Shown: positions 28,217 through 37,834, numbered from the stretch's first letter. The stretch is DNA of 64,000 nucleotides from Corynebacterium stercoris (GCF_024160105.1 NZ_JAMFTQ010000003.1:62001-126000), one strand, 5' to 3'. Notes: a model not told the origin generated them from the letters alone. Program-made: numbers and translations.

Positions 28217-29878
28217 CTACATCCGCTCCGGCGCGCTGACGCCGATAAGTCCCAGGGCGTTGGACAGCACCTGGCGCGTTGCGCGCGCCAAAGCGAGGCG
28301 GGCGGCGTGGATCGGCTGCGGGTCCTCCCCTGCCTTCGGCAGGATCTGGCAGGAGTCGTAGAACTTGTGGAAGGCGCTGGCCAGCTCCTCGGCGTAGCGG
28401 GCGATGCGGTGCGGCTCACGCAACTCGGCGGCGGCCTTGACCACGGCCGGGTATTCGCCGAGGGTGCGGATCAGGTCGCCCTCCTTCTCGTGGGTGAGCA
28501 GGCCGTAGTCCACGTCCGCCCCGTCGCCTCCGACGCCCGCCTCCGCGGCGCGACGGTCGATGGAGCACAGGCGCGCGTGGCCGTACTGCACGTAATAGAC
28601 GGGGTTGTCGGAGGACTGCTTCGTCCACAGGTCGAGGTCGATGTCCAGGCTGGTGTCCACGGAGGAGCGCACGAGCGCGTAGCGCGCGCCGTCCACGCCG
28701 ATCGCGTCGACGAGGTCCTCGAGCGTGATCACGGTGCCGGCGCGCTTGGACATCTTCACCGCCTGGCCGTCGCGCACCAGGTTCACCAGCTGGCCGATGA
28801 GCACTTCAACCGCCTGCGGGTCGTAGCCCAGCGCCTGAGCCGCCGCGCGGAGGCGCGCGATGTAGCCGTGGTGGTCCGCGCCCAGCATGTAAATGGCGAG
28901 GTTGTGGCCGCGGTCGAACTTGTCGGCCACGTACGCGATGTCGCCGGCGATGTAGGCGGCGTTGCCGTCGGACTTGATCACGACGCGGTCCTTGTCGTCG
29001 CCGAAATCGGTGGAGCGCAGCCACCACGCGCCGTCGGCCTCGTAGAGGTTGCCGTTGTCCTTCAGCGTCTGAATCGCCTTATCCACCGCGCCTGTCTCGA
29101 ACAGGGAGTTCTCGTGGAAGTACACGTCGAAATCCACGCCGAAATCGTGCAGGGACTCCTTGATCTGCGCGAACATCATCTCCACGCCGTCCGCGCGGAA
29201 GCGCTCCTGCACCTCGGCAGCCTCACCGTCGAGCACCTCGGGCCCACGCTTATCGACGACCGCTTGAGCAATCTCCTTGATATATCCGCCGCCGTAGCCG
29301 TCCTCCGGGGTCGGCTCGTTCTTGGCCGCGGCCACCAGGGAGCGGGCGAAACGGTCGATCTGGCCGCCGTGGTCGTTGAAGTAGTACTCCCGGGTCACGT
29401 CGGCGCCGGACGCCTCGAGCACGCGGCCGAGAGAGTCGCCCACGGCAGCCCAGCGGGTGCCGCCCAGGTGGATCGGGCCCGTCGGGTTCGCGGAGACGAA
29501 CTCGAGGTTGATCTTCTGCCCGTCGTAGAGCTCGGAGGTGCCGTACGCCTCGCCCTGCTCGAGGATCTGGGCGACGAGCTGGCCCTGCGCGTCACTTGCC
29601 AGGCGCAGGTTGATAAAGCCCGGGCCGGCGATCTCGGCGGATTCGACAGCGGGGTGGGCCAACAGAGCGTCGGCAAGCAACTGCCCCAGCTCGCGCGGGT
29701 TCATGCCCGCCCTCTTAGCCACCTGGAGCGCCACGTTGGTGGCGTAATCGCCGTGCTCGGGGTTGCGGGGGCGCTCGACGGTGACCACCTCCGGGACCGC
29801 CTCGTGGTCCAACTCGCGATCACGCAGGACGTCCACGGTGATCTGCCGGATAGTGGTTGCAAGGTCCGCTGGTGTCAT
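28217..29878 (-). CDS. argS: Arginyl-tRNA synthetase
   Basis: Class I synthetase charging tRNA-Arg, 553 residues. The HIGH-type motif is [17 protein letters not shown] and the KMSKS-type motif KMSKRAGT; the C-terminal anticodon-binding domain ends [12 protein letters not shown]. The ATG at 29878 is preferred to an in-frame TTG three codons upstream because a -10 box lies 8 nt before it. It is first in the argS-lysA operon. Confidence 0.97.
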   Translation of the reverse strand: MTPADLATTIRQITVDVLRDRELDHEAVPEVVTVERPRNPEHGDYATNVALQVAKRAGMNPRELGQLLADALLAHPAVESAEIAGPGFINLRLASDAQGQLVAQILEQGEAYGTSELYDGQKINLEFVSANPTGPIHLGGTRWAAVGDSLGRVLEASGADVTREYYFNDHGGQIDRFARSLVAAAKNEPTPEDGYGGGYIKEIAQAVVDKRGPEVLDGEAAEVQERFRADGVEMMFAQIKESLHDFGVDFDVYFHENSLFETGAVDKAIQTLKDNGNLYEADGAWWLRSTDFGDDKDRVVIKSDGNAAYIAGDIAYVADKFDRGHNLAIYMLGADHHGYIARLRAAAQALGYDPQAVEVLIGQLVNLVRDGQAVKMSKRAGTVITLEDLVDAIGVDGARYALVRSSVDTSLDIDLDLWTKQSSDNPVYYVQYGHARLCSIDRRAAEAGVGGDGADVDYGLLTHEKEGDLIRTLGEYPAVVKAAAELREPHRIARYAEELASAFHKFYDSCQILPKAGEDPQPIHAARLALARATRQVLSNALGLIGVSAPERM

Positions 29879-29886
29879 GACGGCCA

Positions 29887-29892
29887 AGTGTA
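29887..29892 (-). promoter_or_regulatory. -10 box TACACT of argS
   Basis: TACACT on the minus strand ends 8 nt before the argS ATG. No Shine-Dalgarno sequence is present, so the message is probably leaderless. Confidence 0.5.
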
Positions 29893-30046
29893 ATTCAGGC
29901 GGCGGGGCCCCTCCCCCTACCCCCGGATGAACCGCACGGCTACCCCCGACCAGCGCGGAAAACGCCAGCTATGAGTGTTTGCTGGGAAAAGTGTTGAAGA
30001 TCTCGTGGCGAAAGTTTGCTACAGCTTCCGAATACGTTGCATGTGC

Positions 30047-30055
30047 TGACATAAT
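30047..30055 (+). promoter_or_regulatory. Extended -10 of the lactate permease locus
   Basis: TGACATAAT fits the extended -10 form TGn-TANNAT. It ends 5 nt before an ATG at 30061 that opens a 39-codon frame, placing the transcript start at or next to that ATG. Confidence 0.5.
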
Positions 30056-30060
30056 TCGCC

Positions 30061-30180
30061 ATGGATCACAGGAGCCGAGCCTGGATGGTGTGGACCACAC
30101 GAACGTTCCGGCCGTCACTGATTTCCATGACTTCAAGTCCCGAGAGCGCGCTCCCGCACGCTCCCCCGACTCGCTTGTAA
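30061..30180 (+). CDS. Possible 39-residue leader peptide upstream of lldP
   Basis: An ATG directly after an extended -10 box opens a frame of 39 codons whose TAA (30178-30180) shares bases with the AAGGAG ribosome site of lldP. The peptide starts MDHRSRAWMVWTTRTF and is rich in Arg, Ser, Thr and Pro with two Trp residues; it resembles no protein I recognise. If translated, ribosomes would end on the lldP initiation site, allowing coupling or regulation. It may also be chance, since no similarity supports it. Confidence 0.4.
   Translation: MDHRSRAWMVWTTRTFRPSLISMTSSPESALPHAPPTRL
30088..30100 (+). promoter_or_regulatory. 13-bp palindrome in the lldP leader
   Basis: GTGTGG-A-CCACAC has perfect 6-bp arms and lies about 28 nt after the inferred transcript start. 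It could be a repressor site or RNA hairpin. It does not fit the TNGTNNNACNA pattern I recall for LldR. Confidence 0.35.
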
Positions 30181-30191
30181 GGAGCGTGTTC

Positions 30192-31871
30192 ATGAACCAA
30201 TTCCAGGTGTTCACCGACGCTGTTGGCGGCAGCGTCGGCCTGTCGGCACTGGTATCAACCCTGCCGCTCATCACCTTCTTCATCATGCTGCTGGGCGTGA
30301 AGGCCCGCGCCCACACCTCGGCGCTCGTCGCCCTGGTCGTGGCAATCCTGGTGGCCATCTTCGGCTTCCACATGCCCACCGCGATGGCGCTTTCTTCCGC
30401 GCTGCGCGGCGGCCTCTACGGCCTCTTCCCCATCGTCTGGACCATCCTCAGCGCGATCTGGTTCTACCAGATCACCGTGGCATCCGGCCGCTTCGAGGAC
30501 CTGCGCCTGGTCTTCGACAAGATGGGTAACGGCGACGTCCGCATCCAGGCAATGCTCATCGCGTTCTGCTTCGGTGGCCTGCTCGAGGCGCTCGCCGGCT
30601 TCGGTGCACCGGTTGCCATTACCGCGACGATGATCCTCACCCTGGGCATCCCGCCGCTGCGCGCCGCAACCATCGTGCTGATCGCCAACACCGCTCCGGT
30701 GGCCTTCGGTGCCGTGGCTATCCCGATTACCACCGCTGGTGAAGTGGGTGGCCGGACCCTCGAGCAGACCGAGAACATCGCTGCCATCGTTGGTCACCAG
30801 ACCCCGTTCCTGGCGTTCTTCGTGCCGTTCATCATCGCCTTCCTGGTCGATGGCTGGAAGGGTGTTAAGGACACCGCACCGGCGGCAACCGTCATCGGCC
30901 TGTCCTTCGGTATCGCTCAGTGGTGGACCTCGAACTTCTTCCAGTACCAGCTCACCGACGTCGTGGCCTGCATCGTCGCCCTCGGCGCCGCGTTCATCCT
31001 GCTGCGTTTCTGGCAGCCGAAGGGTGTTGCGGAGTCCCGCCAGCGCCTCGGCCTCGAGGTTGAGGGCCACTCCGCCAACGAGATCCACCTGCCGGGCAAC
31101 CGTGTCTTCATGGCCCTGCTGCCGTACGCAATCGTCGTGGTGATCTTCGGCATCGCCAACCTGGGCACGACCATCCCGACCTGGCTGAAGAGCTTCAAGA
31201 TCTCCTTCCCGTGGCCGGGCATCGAGACGGGCAAGCTGCTCAACGACGCCGGCGGCGAAGTGAAGACGGACTACTCCTTCGCCTACATCAACAACGCGGG
31301 TTCCCTGCTGGTCATCTCTGCGCTGATCGTGGCGATCATCTACATGATCTTCAACGAGAACGGCCGCTACAAGCTCACCTGGGGCCAGGTTGGCAAGGAG
31401 TGGGTGGACACCGCCTACCGCATGCGCTGGTCCGCTGCGACCATCTTCCTGGTCCTCGCGCTCGCGTTCGTGATGAACTACTCCGGCCAGACCGTCACCA
31501 TTGGTGAGTTCTTCGCCAACCTCGGCCCGGCCTTCGCGTTCTTCGCTCCGGTCCTCGGCTGGGTCGGCGTGGCCGTCACCGGCTCCGACACCTCCGCCAA
31601 CGCGCTGTTCGCCAACCTCCAGGTCACCGCGGCGGATCGCCTCGGCCTCAACCCGGACCTCATGCTCGCCGCCAACACCACCGGTGGTGTGGTGGGCAAG
31701 ATGATCTCCCCGCAGTCCCTCGCTATCGCCGCCACCTCGGTGAACATGGAGGGCAAGGAGTCCGAGATCTTCAAGAAGGTCTTCCCGTGGTCCTTCGGGT
31801 TCCTTATCGCAGTGTGTGTCCTGGTGTTCCTGCAGACGAACATCCTCTCCGGGCTCGCGCCGGTGGTCTAA
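30192..31871 (+). CDS. lldP: L-lactate permease
   Basis: LctP-family proton-coupled lactate (and glycolate) importer, 559 residues and about 13-14 membrane helices. Recognisable segments are GGLLEALAGFGAPVAIT, IANTAPVAFGAVAIP and AVTGSDTSANALFANLQV. An AAGGAG site stands 7 nt before ATG 30192; an in-frame GTG two codons earlier is too close to it. Located upstream of lutABC, which oxidises the imported lactate. Confidence 0.95.
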   Translation: MNQFQVFTDAVGGSVGLSALVSTLPLITFFIMLLGVKARAHTSALVALVVAILVAIFGFHMPTAMALSSALRGGLYGLFPIVWTILSAIWFYQITVASGRFEDLRLVFDKMGNGDVRIQAMLIAFCFGGLLEALAGFGAPVAITATMILTLGIPPLRAATIVLIANTAPVAFGAVAIPITTAGEVGGRTLEQTENIAAIVGHQTPFLAFFVPFIIAFLVDGWKGVKDTAPAATVIGLSFGIAQWWTSNFFQYQLTDVVACIVALGAAFILLRFWQPKGVAESRQRLGLEVEGHSANEIHLPGNRVFMALLPYAIVVVIFGIANLGTTIPTWLKSFKISFPWPGIETGKLLNDAGGEVKTDYSFAYINNAGSLLVISALIVAIIYMIFNENGRYKLTWGQVGKEWVDTAYRMRWSAATIFLVLALAFVMNYSGQTVTIGEFFANLGPAFAFFAPVLGWVGVAVTGSDTSANALFANLQVTAADRLGLNPDLMLAANTTGGVVGKMISPQSLAIAATSVNMEGKESEIFKKVFPWSFGFLIAVCVLVFLQTNILSGLAPVV

Positions 31872-31929
31872 CCCCACCATCTCCAACAATTCGGCATACA
31901 TAACGGGTAAAATCACACCTGTGCCGTTG

Positions 31930-31971
31930 GTGTCCCGCTCCGCCAGCAGGTGGGCGGGACACGCTAGTTTT
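31930..31971 (+). terminator. Hairpin between lldP and lutA
   Basis: A perfect 9-bp stem GTGTCCCGC/GCGGGACAC with a 15-nt loop is followed by GCTAGTTTT. It can end the lldP transcript. A TAAAAT -10-like box at 31908-31913 lies upstream, so it could also act as an attenuator in a lutABC leader. Confidence 0.5.
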
Positions 31972-32025
31972 GACCGACTGTAAAACCGCATACCACCGCT
32001 CATTACCAACCATGAAGGAGCCCAC

Positions 32026-32811
32026 ATGCGAGTAGCGCTGTTCTCTACTTGTATCGGCGACGCACTCTTCCCCGACGCACACAAGGCTTCCGCGCTTGTG
32101 CTTTCGCGCCTCGGCTGCGAAGTGGTGTTCCCGGAGTCGCAGACCTGCTGCGGCCAGATGCACGTCAACACCGGCTACCAGAAGCAGGCGGTGCCCATCA
32201 TTGAGACGTACGTGGACACGTTCTCCGATCCGTCCATTGACTACGTCGTTGTCCCGTCCGGTTCCTGCACCGGCGCCGTGCGCGAGCAGCACGTGCGCAT
32301 CGCTGAACGTTACGGCAGCTCCTCGCTTGCCGACGGCGCGAAGACGACCTCAGACAAGACCTACGACCTGTCCGAGTTCATCGTGGACGTGATGGGCACG
32401 ACCGATGTGGGCGCATTCTTCCCGCACCGCGTCACCTACCACGCCTCCTGCCACTCCAAGCGCTTCATCAAGGTGGGCGAGCGCCCGAAGGACCTGCTGC
32501 GCGCTGTCGAGGGCCTGGAGCTCGTCGACCTCCCGAACGAGGAGGAGTGCTGCGGTTTCGGCGGCACCTTCGCGGTGAAGATGAGCGAGGTCTCCGCCGC
32601 CATGGTGTCGGACAAGACCCGCCACATCAAGGACACCAAGGCGGAGTACGTCACCGCGGGTGACTCCTCCTGCTTGATGAACATCGCCGGCGCGATGAGC
32701 CGCCAGCACAGCGGCATCCGCGCCGTGCACATGGCTGAGATCCTGGCGTCGACCAAGGAGCACCCGTGGACGCCGACGTCGGCCGCGTACTCGAAGGAGA
32801 AGATGCTGTGA
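32026..32811 (+). CDS. lutA: Lactate utilisation protein LutA (CCG-domain Fe-S subunit)
   Basis: Subunit of the LutABC L-lactate oxidation complex. It has 261 residues and two cysteine-rich CCG domains, seen as SQTCCGQMHVNTGYQ near residue 40 and HASCHSKRF with EECCGFGGTFAVK in the second half, as in heterodisulfide-reductase-like and GlcF-type proteins. An AAGGAG site lies 6 nt before the ATG. It overlaps lutB by 4 bp. Confidence 0.94.
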   Translation: MRVALFSTCIGDALFPDAHKASALVLSRLGCEVVFPESQTCCGQMHVNTGYQKQAVPIIETYVDTFSDPSIDYVVVPSGSCTGAVREQHVRIAERYGSSSLADGAKTTSDKTYDLSEFIVDVMGTTDVGAFFPHRVTYHASCHSKRFIKVGERPKDLLRAVEGLELVDLPNEEECCGFGGTFAVKMSEVSAAMVSDKTRHIKDTKAEYVTAGDSSCLMNIAGAMSRQHSGIRAVHMAEILASTKEHPWTPTSAAYSKEKML

Positions 32812-34370
32812 AAGTTGCACTGGGCAAGCCGACCATGCCGCCGCACGCAGTGGGCCCGAACCACCTGCGCGGCGAGCAGAAGTTCCAGAAGGCCGCGCAC
32901 CGCGAGCTGGACAACGTAACCAAGCGCCGCAACCTCAACTACGCCACCACCACCATCCGCGTGAAGCGCCAGGCAGTGGTGGACGAGTGCGAGGACTGGC
33001 AGGAGCTGCGCACCGCGGGCTCCACCATCAAGCAGGATGTCGCCGCCCGCATGCCGGAGCTGCTCGAGGAGTTCGAGCGCAACGTCACCGCCCGCGGCGG
33101 CCACGTGCACTGGGCACGCGACTCCAAGGAAGCCAACGAAATCATCGCCCGCCTCATCGAGGAAACCGGCGAGAAGAACGTGGTCAAGATCAAGTCGATG
33201 GCCACCCAGGAGATCGCGCTCAACGAGGAGCTGGAGAAGCGCGGCATCTTCGCGCAGGAGACTGACCTGGCCGAGCTCATTGTGCAGCTCGGTGAGGACT
33301 TCCCCTCCCACATCCTCGTGCCGGCGATTCACCGCAACCGCGCCGAGATCCGCGACATCTTCGTGGACAAGATGCCGAACACGGACGACACGCTGACCTC
33401 CAACCCGCCGGAGCTGGCAGCCGCCGCCCGCGAGTACCTGCGCGAGCAGTTCATGAAGGCCAAGGTGGCCATCTCCGGCGTGAACTTCGGTATCGCCGAG
33501 ACCGGCACCGTCTCCATCGTGGAGTCCGAGGGCAACGGCCGCATGTGCCTCACCCTGCCGGAGACGCTCATCTCTGTGATGGGCATTGAGAAGCTCTTGC
33601 CGACGTTCGACGACCTCGGCGTGTTCCTCCAGCTCCTGCCGCGTTCCTCCACCGGCGAGCGCATGAACCCGTACACCTCCCTGTGGACCGGTGTGACTGA
33701 GGGCGACGGCCCGCAGAACTTCCACATCGTTCTGCTGGACAACGGCCGCACCGCTGCCCTGTCCAACGAGATCGGCCGCGAGGCACTGAAGTGCATCCGC
33801 TGCTCCGCCTGCCTGAACGTGTGCCCGGTGTATGAGCGCGCGGGCGGCCACTCCTACGGCTCCACCTACCCGGGCCCGATCGGTGCCATCCTCACCCCGC
33901 AGCTCACCGGCATCGACTCCACCGATGACCCGAACGGCTCCCTGCCGTTCGCGTCCTCGCTGTGCGGCCGCTGCGACGAGGTGTGCCCGGTGCGCATCCC
34001 GATCACCGACATCCTGCTGGAGCTGCGCCACCAGAAGGTGAAGAACGAGACCCCGTTCTTCGAGTCCAAGGCATTCGGCATGATCAGCCTCCTGTGGGGT
34101 AACAGCGCGCTGTGGAACCGCGTGGTGCGCATGGTTGCCGCCGGCCGCCTGCTGGGCGGCTTCAACGGCGAGATCAGCACCATGCCGCCGCCGATCAGCG
34201 GCTGGACCGAGTACCGCGATGTGGCCGTGCCGCCGAAGAAGTCCTTCCGCCAGTGGTGGGATTCTGAGGAGCGCGAGGAGCTGCTCGCCGAGGCCCGCCG
34301 CGAGGGCATCCCGGATGCGAAGCCCAACAATGCCCCTGACCGCCTGGATACGCTCGGAGAGGAGCAGTAG
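32808..34370 (+). CDS. lutB: Lactate utilisation iron-sulfur protein LutB
   Basis: Electron-transfer subunit of the lactate-oxidising complex, 520 residues. The N-terminal two thirds form the LUD domain (GIAETGTVSIVESEG), followed by two ferredoxin-type clusters, CIRCSACLNVCPVYE and CGRCDEVCPVRIP. Start is GTG inside the lutA stop (GTGA overlap) with AAGGAG 8 nt upstream. The lutC gene begins 2 bp after it. Confidence 0.95.
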   Translation: MKVALGKPTMPPHAVGPNHLRGEQKFQKAAHRELDNVTKRRNLNYATTTIRVKRQAVVDECEDWQELRTAGSTIKQDVAARMPELLEEFERNVTARGGHVHWARDSKEANEIIARLIEETGEKNVVKIKSMATQEIALNEELEKRGIFAQETDLAELIVQLGEDFPSHILVPAIHRNRAEIRDIFVDKMPNTDDTLTSNPPELAAAAREYLREQFMKAKVAISGVNFGIAETGTVSIVESEGNGRMCLTLPETLISVMGIEKLLPTFDDLGVFLQLLPRSSTGERMNPYTSLWTGVTEGDGPQNFHIVLLDNGRTAALSNEIGREALKCIRCSACLNVCPVYERAGGHSYGSTYPGPIGAILTPQLTGIDSTDDPNGSLPFASSLCGRCDEVCPVRIPITDILLELRHQKVKNETPFFESKAFGMISLLWGNSALWNRVVRMVAAGRLLGGFNGEISTMPPPISGWTEYRDVAVPPKKSFRQWWDSEEREELLAEARREGIPDAKPNNAPDRLDTLGEEQ

Positions 34371-34372
34371 CT

Positions 34373-35047
34373 ATGACCACCAAAGTGACGGGCAACAACG
34401 CAACTGAGGAGCGTCGGAACGCGGACGCGAAGAAGGAGATCCTGCAGCGCATCCGCAACGCGCAGCAGCTCTCCGAGACGCCGTCCCACGTCGAGGCGAT
34501 CCGCGAGTACCGCACCGAGTCCGACCTGAGCACGGAGGAGCTGCGCGAGATCCTCATCGACCGCCTCGTGGACTACAAAGCGACCGTCGTTGAGACGAGC
34601 GAGGAGAACCTGGCGAAGGACATCGCCGGCATCCTCGCCGAGCGCGGTGCGACCGACATCGTCTACGCCCCGGGCATGGATGCCTCCCTCTTCGAGGCGT
34701 TTGAGGGCGAGGCGCGTGCCGACGATCCGTCGAGCGACCCGCGCGAACTCAACGACATCGGTGCCGCCGTGACCGAGTCGAAGGTGACCTCCGCACAGAC
34801 CGGCACCATCGTGCTCGAGGCGGGCGACGCTTGTGGCCGCCGCTCCCTGTCCCTGGTGCCGGACCGCCACGTTGTCGTCGTGCGCCCGGATTCCGTGGTC
34901 TTCGGCGTGCCCGAGCTGGTGGCCCGCCTGGATCCGCTGAAGCCGAACACCATGATTTCCGGCGGTTCCGCGACCTCCGATATTGAGCTCGTGCGTGTCG
35001 AGGGCGTCCACGGCCCGCGCGACCTCATCGTGATGGTCGTCCACTAA
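34373..35047 (+). CDS. lutC: Lactate utilisation protein LutC
   Basis: Third subunit of the complex, 224 residues, LUD-domain family. The C-terminal half shows ITSA-type segments (TGTIVLEAGDACGRRSLSLV, HVVVVRPDSVV) and ends in the glycine-rich SGGSATSDIELVRVEGVHG, typical of LutC/YkgG. A strong terminator follows 11 bp after the stop, closing the lut operon. Confidence 0.94.
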   Translation: MTTKVTGNNATEERRNADAKKEILQRIRNAQQLSETPSHVEAIREYRTESDLSTEELREILIDRLVDYKATVVETSEENLAKDIAGILAERGATDIVYAPGMDASLFEAFEGEARADDPSSDPRELNDIGAAVTESKVTSAQTGTIVLEAGDACGRRSLSLVPDRHVVVVRPDSVVFGVPELVARLDPLKPNTMISGGSATSDIELVRVEGVHGPRDLIVMVVH

Positions 35048-35058
35048 TTACGCAGCTC

Positions 35059-35110
35059 AAGCGGCCGCTCGGCCCCGACGATTCGGGGCTGAGCGGCCGC
35101 TTCGGCGTTT
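35059..35110 (+). terminator. Terminator of the lut operon
   Basis: A 20-bp stem (35059-35078 with 35083-35102) with one G-T wobble and a CGAT loop, followed by CGGCGTTT. The T-run is short, but the stem is very strong. Confidence 0.75.
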
Positions 35111-35119
35111 CCGATCGAA

Positions 35120-35152
35120 TTGACAGCGTCTTACCAAGAATTCCGATAGCAT
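35120..35152 (+). promoter_or_regulatory. Promoter of the secreted hydrolase gene
   Basis: A consensus TTGACA at 35120-35125 is followed by GATAGCAT; a -10 reading GATAGC or TAGCAT gives a spacer of 19-21 bp, longer than ideal. Confidence 0.4.
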
Positions 35153-35190
35153 CACGCGCGGGAATATCACGTACGCGAAAGGGATCCACT

Positions 35191-36912
35191 GTGGCCTCCA
35201 AACTCCTCCGCATGTGCACTGCACTCGCAACTGGTTTGACTGTGCTCGCGGCGCCGCTGGGTGCGGCGTCGGCAAGCGCAAGTCCCATCGCCTGGGAAAA
35301 GTGCCCGCCGCACGTGACGGAGAAGGGCGCCCAGTGCGGCCGCGTGGAGGTCCCGATGGACTACGCCAACCCGGAGGGCGAAAAGATCACCATCGGCTTC
35401 GTACGCGTGCCGGCGAAGAACCCGGCTGCCCGCCGCGGCACCATCTTCACCAACCCGGGCGGCCCGGGCGTGGACGCCTACGGCTACATCTCCGACGCCG
35501 ACTCGAACGCGCTGTGGCCGCAGGAGGTGCTGCAGGAGTTCGACATGGTCGCGGTGCAGCCGCGCGGCCTGCGCCACTCCACCCCGCTGGAGTGCCCGGA
35601 CCCGGAAGAGCCGGCGAACCCGCAGGCCATGCTGCAGCTGCAGTACGACGTGATGGTCCGCCCCGGCGGCTTCATCCGCACCCAGTGCGAGCAGGGCCGT
35701 CCGGGCTACACCCGCACCATCACCACCGAGAACAACGTCCGCGACTGGGAGCAGGTGCGCCAGGCGCTCGGCGAGGAGCAAATCTCCATCATCGGCGCCT
35801 CCTACGGCACCTACCTCGGCTCCGCCTACGCCACCGCGTACCCGGAGCACACCGATCGCCTAGTGCTCGATTCCGCCGCTGATCCGGCGATGATGTGGAC
35901 TGAGATCGGCGCGAGCCAGGAGCTGGGCTTCCAGCGCGCGCTCAACGACTACTTCGAGTGGGTCGCGGCGAACGACGACACCCTGCACATGGGCGACACC
36001 CCGCTCAAGGCCTACCAGTACTGGTACAACCAGATCCTGGCCGAGACCGGCACGAACCCGACCGTCACTCCCCCGCCAGCGCGCATCGGTGACCTGCCGC
36101 CGGGCTTCGAGTTCACCGGCCAGGCCGGTGCGAACGCCATCACCGCCACCGGCAAGGCGCGCGTGGAGGCTGAGGGCGTGGCCACCCGCTTCCTCAAGCC
36201 GGGCGCGAACCAGGCGAATTCCGAGCTGTACCTGATGACGTACCAGCTCCTGCCCGTGCCGATGATGTGGGAGCAGATCGCCCGCGCCACCAACGGTTCC
36301 CTGCAGGAGGAGAACAAGGCCCTGGCCGAGGAGATGGAGGCCCGCGGCGAGACCATGCCGGAGCCGGATCCGGCGCTGGTCGAGGAGTACGAGGGCCAGT
36401 CCATCGCCCAGGTGATGCTCATGTCCGTCCAGGCGTGCAACGAGGGTGTGGCAAATCCGGACCTGACCCAGCTGCCGAAGGCGCTGTGGGCCCGCCAGAC
36501 CGGCAACGCCTTCGAGGCGCCGTTCGCCACCATGGCGTCCGGCCTACAGTGCAACGGCGCCGCCCCGATCACGGGCACCGTGCCTCTCGACGGCTCTAAG
36601 CTGGCAACCCGCCCGCTGCAGTTCAACGGCACCGGTGACCCGCAGACCATCTTCGAGGGCCGCTTCGGCATCGCCGAGCCGATGAATGCCCACCTCGTGA
36701 CCGTGCACGGCCCGGGCCACGGCCACGTGGGCACCGGCAACAAGACGGTCGACCAGGCCGTGGTGGAGTACCTGCGCAACGCCATCTTCGGCCCGCTCGA
36801 CTTGCCGGGCTTCTTCCAGCAGCCCGCGATGCAGCCGGAGGTGCCGGCCGAGGTCGCCGAGGAGGCCACCCCGGACACCGCTCCGGTCGGTGAAGTGACC
36901 GCGGCGCAGTAA
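35191..36912 (+). CDS. Secreted alpha/beta-hydrolase, tripeptidyl-aminopeptidase-like
   Basis: Exported hydrolase of 573 residues. A Sec signal peptide MASKLLRMCTALATGLTVLA ends near ASASAS. The mature protein has oxyanion motif FTNPGGPGVDAYG, nucleophile elbow GASYG with Ser204, and a C-terminal His in TVHGPGHGHVGTG, the layout of actinobacterial prolyl/tripeptidyl aminopeptidases (AB hydrolase plus TAP-like C-terminal domain). A Pro/Glu/Ala-rich tail of about 40 residues follows. Start GTG has AAAGGGA before it. The substrate is not known. Confidence 0.88.
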   Translation: MASKLLRMCTALATGLTVLAAPLGAASASASPIAWEKCPPHVTEKGAQCGRVEVPMDYANPEGEKITIGFVRVPAKNPAARRGTIFTNPGGPGVDAYGYISDADSNALWPQEVLQEFDMVAVQPRGLRHSTPLECPDPEEPANPQAMLQLQYDVMVRPGGFIRTQCEQGRPGYTRTITTENNVRDWEQVRQALGEEQISIIGASYGTYLGSAYATAYPEHTDRLVLDSAADPAMMWTEIGASQELGFQRALNDYFEWVAANDDTLHMGDTPLKAYQYWYNQILAETGTNPTVTPPPARIGDLPPGFEFTGQAGANAITATGKARVEAEGVATRFLKPGANQANSELYLMTYQLLPVPMMWEQIARATNGSLQEENKALAEEMEARGETMPEPDPALVEEYEGQSIAQVMLMSVQACNEGVANPDLTQLPKALWARQTGNAFEAPFATMASGLQCNGAAPITGTVPLDGSKLATRPLQFNGTGDPQTIFEGRFGIAEPMNAHLVTVHGPGHGHVGTGNKTVDQAVVEYLRNAIFGPLDLPGFFQQPAMQPEVPAEVAEEATPDTAPVGEVTAAQ

Positions 36913-36929
36913 CTTCGGCGCAAACGAAG

Positions 36930-36969
36930 CGGCCAGCCACCTCCTTGAATGGAAGTGACTGGCCGTTTC
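36930..36969 (+). terminator. Terminator after the secreted hydrolase
   Basis: CGGCCAGCCAC (36930-36940) pairs with GTGACTGGCCG (36955-36965) with one mismatch, followed by TTTCG. It is a moderate intrinsic terminator. Confidence 0.55.
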
Positions 36970-37107
36970 GCTGTCATTGTTTCCCGTGCCACGCTTGTCA
37001 TCGCGCGCAAGAGTGATTATGGCGGACCAACCCTTGGACGCAATGACCTTGCGCTGTGTGTTGGTGGACGGTTCCTTACGAGAAAGCTGGCACAGTCCGA
37101 GCTGTGC

Positions 37108-37113
37108 TGTAAT
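37108..37113 (+). promoter_or_regulatory. -10 box TGTAAT of the DJ-1/PfpI gene
   Basis: TGTAAT, preceded by TGC as an extended -10, ends 7 nt before the ATG at 37121 with no ribosome site. Confidence 0.5.
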
Positions 37114-37120
37114 GGGCCGC

Positions 37121-37804
37121 ATGAAGATCCTTGCAGTATCAACAAGCGTCCACCGTTACGCCACTTCCGGCATCCGCACCGGCATGTGGCTGGGCGAGTT
37201 CACCCACTTTTACGACGTGCTCACCGAGGCCGGGCACGAGGTGGACCTGGCCAGCGTCGCCGGTGGCGTCGTCCCGATCGACCCGGTGAGCCTGAAAACC
37301 CCGGTTATCCAGATGGGTGGCACGAACAAGCGCTACGAGGACCCGGAGTTCATGTCCCTGCTCGACGATACCCCGGCCATTGCCAACGTGGACCTCGATG
37401 CCTACGACGGCATCTTCCTCAACGGCGGCCACGGCACCATGTACGACTTCGACTCCGCAGACCTCTCCCGCGCCGTCGCCCACTTCGCCGACGCAGGCAA
37501 GGTCGTCTCCGCCGTGTGCCACGGCCCGTGCGGGCTCCTGGGCGTCACGCTTGCCGACGGCACTTCTCTCCTCTCCGGGCTCAAAGTCACCGGCTACTCC
37601 TGGGCCGAGGAAAAGCTGGCCATGCGTGCCGACGAAGTCCCCTTCAGCCTCGAAGACAAACTCAAGGCCGAGGCCGGCGAGTACTCCACTGCCACCGTGC
37701 CTATGACCAAGCACGTCGTGGTCGACGGCACCCTGGTGACCGGCCAGAACCCGATGAGCGCCTCCGGCGTCGGCGAGGCCGTGGTGGAGCAGCTGGAGCG
37801 CTAA
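37121..37804 (+). CDS. DJ-1/PfpI-family protein (Hsp31-like)
   Basis: A 227-residue cytosolic protein of the class I glutamine-amidotransferase-like superfamily. The nucleophile is Cys133 in SAVCHGPCGLLG, with upstream DAYDGIFLNGGHGTMYDF and the acid residue early in the chain, the arrangement of Hsp31-type glyoxalase III/deglycase-chaperones. The larger open frame upstream is not used; the extended -10 box fixes this start. The true role (methylglyoxal detoxification or protein quality control) cannot be told from sequence. Confidence 0.85.
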   Translation: MKILAVSTSVHRYATSGIRTGMWLGEFTHFYDVLTEAGHEVDLASVAGGVVPIDPVSLKTPVIQMGGTNKRYEDPEFMSLLDDTPAIANVDLDAYDGIFLNGGHGTMYDFDSADLSRAVAHFADAGKVVSAVCHGPCGLLGVTLADGTSLLSGLKVTGYSWAEEKLAMRADEVPFSLEDKLKAEAGEYSTATVPMTKHVVVDGTLVTGQNPMSASGVGEAVVEQLER

Positions 37805-37834
37805 CCCCTGTGCCCGCCCTTGCGGCCGGGTGCG

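Noticed and set aside
30088..30100. LldR operator in the lldP leader
   Set aside because: The palindrome is real, but it does not fit the TNGTNNNACNA pattern I recall for LldR, so only a generic palindrome is annotated.
30255..32171. 638-codon minus-strand frame opposite lldP and lutA
   Set aside because: Antisense to a clear permease; extremely Glu/Asp/Gly/His-rich with no domain.
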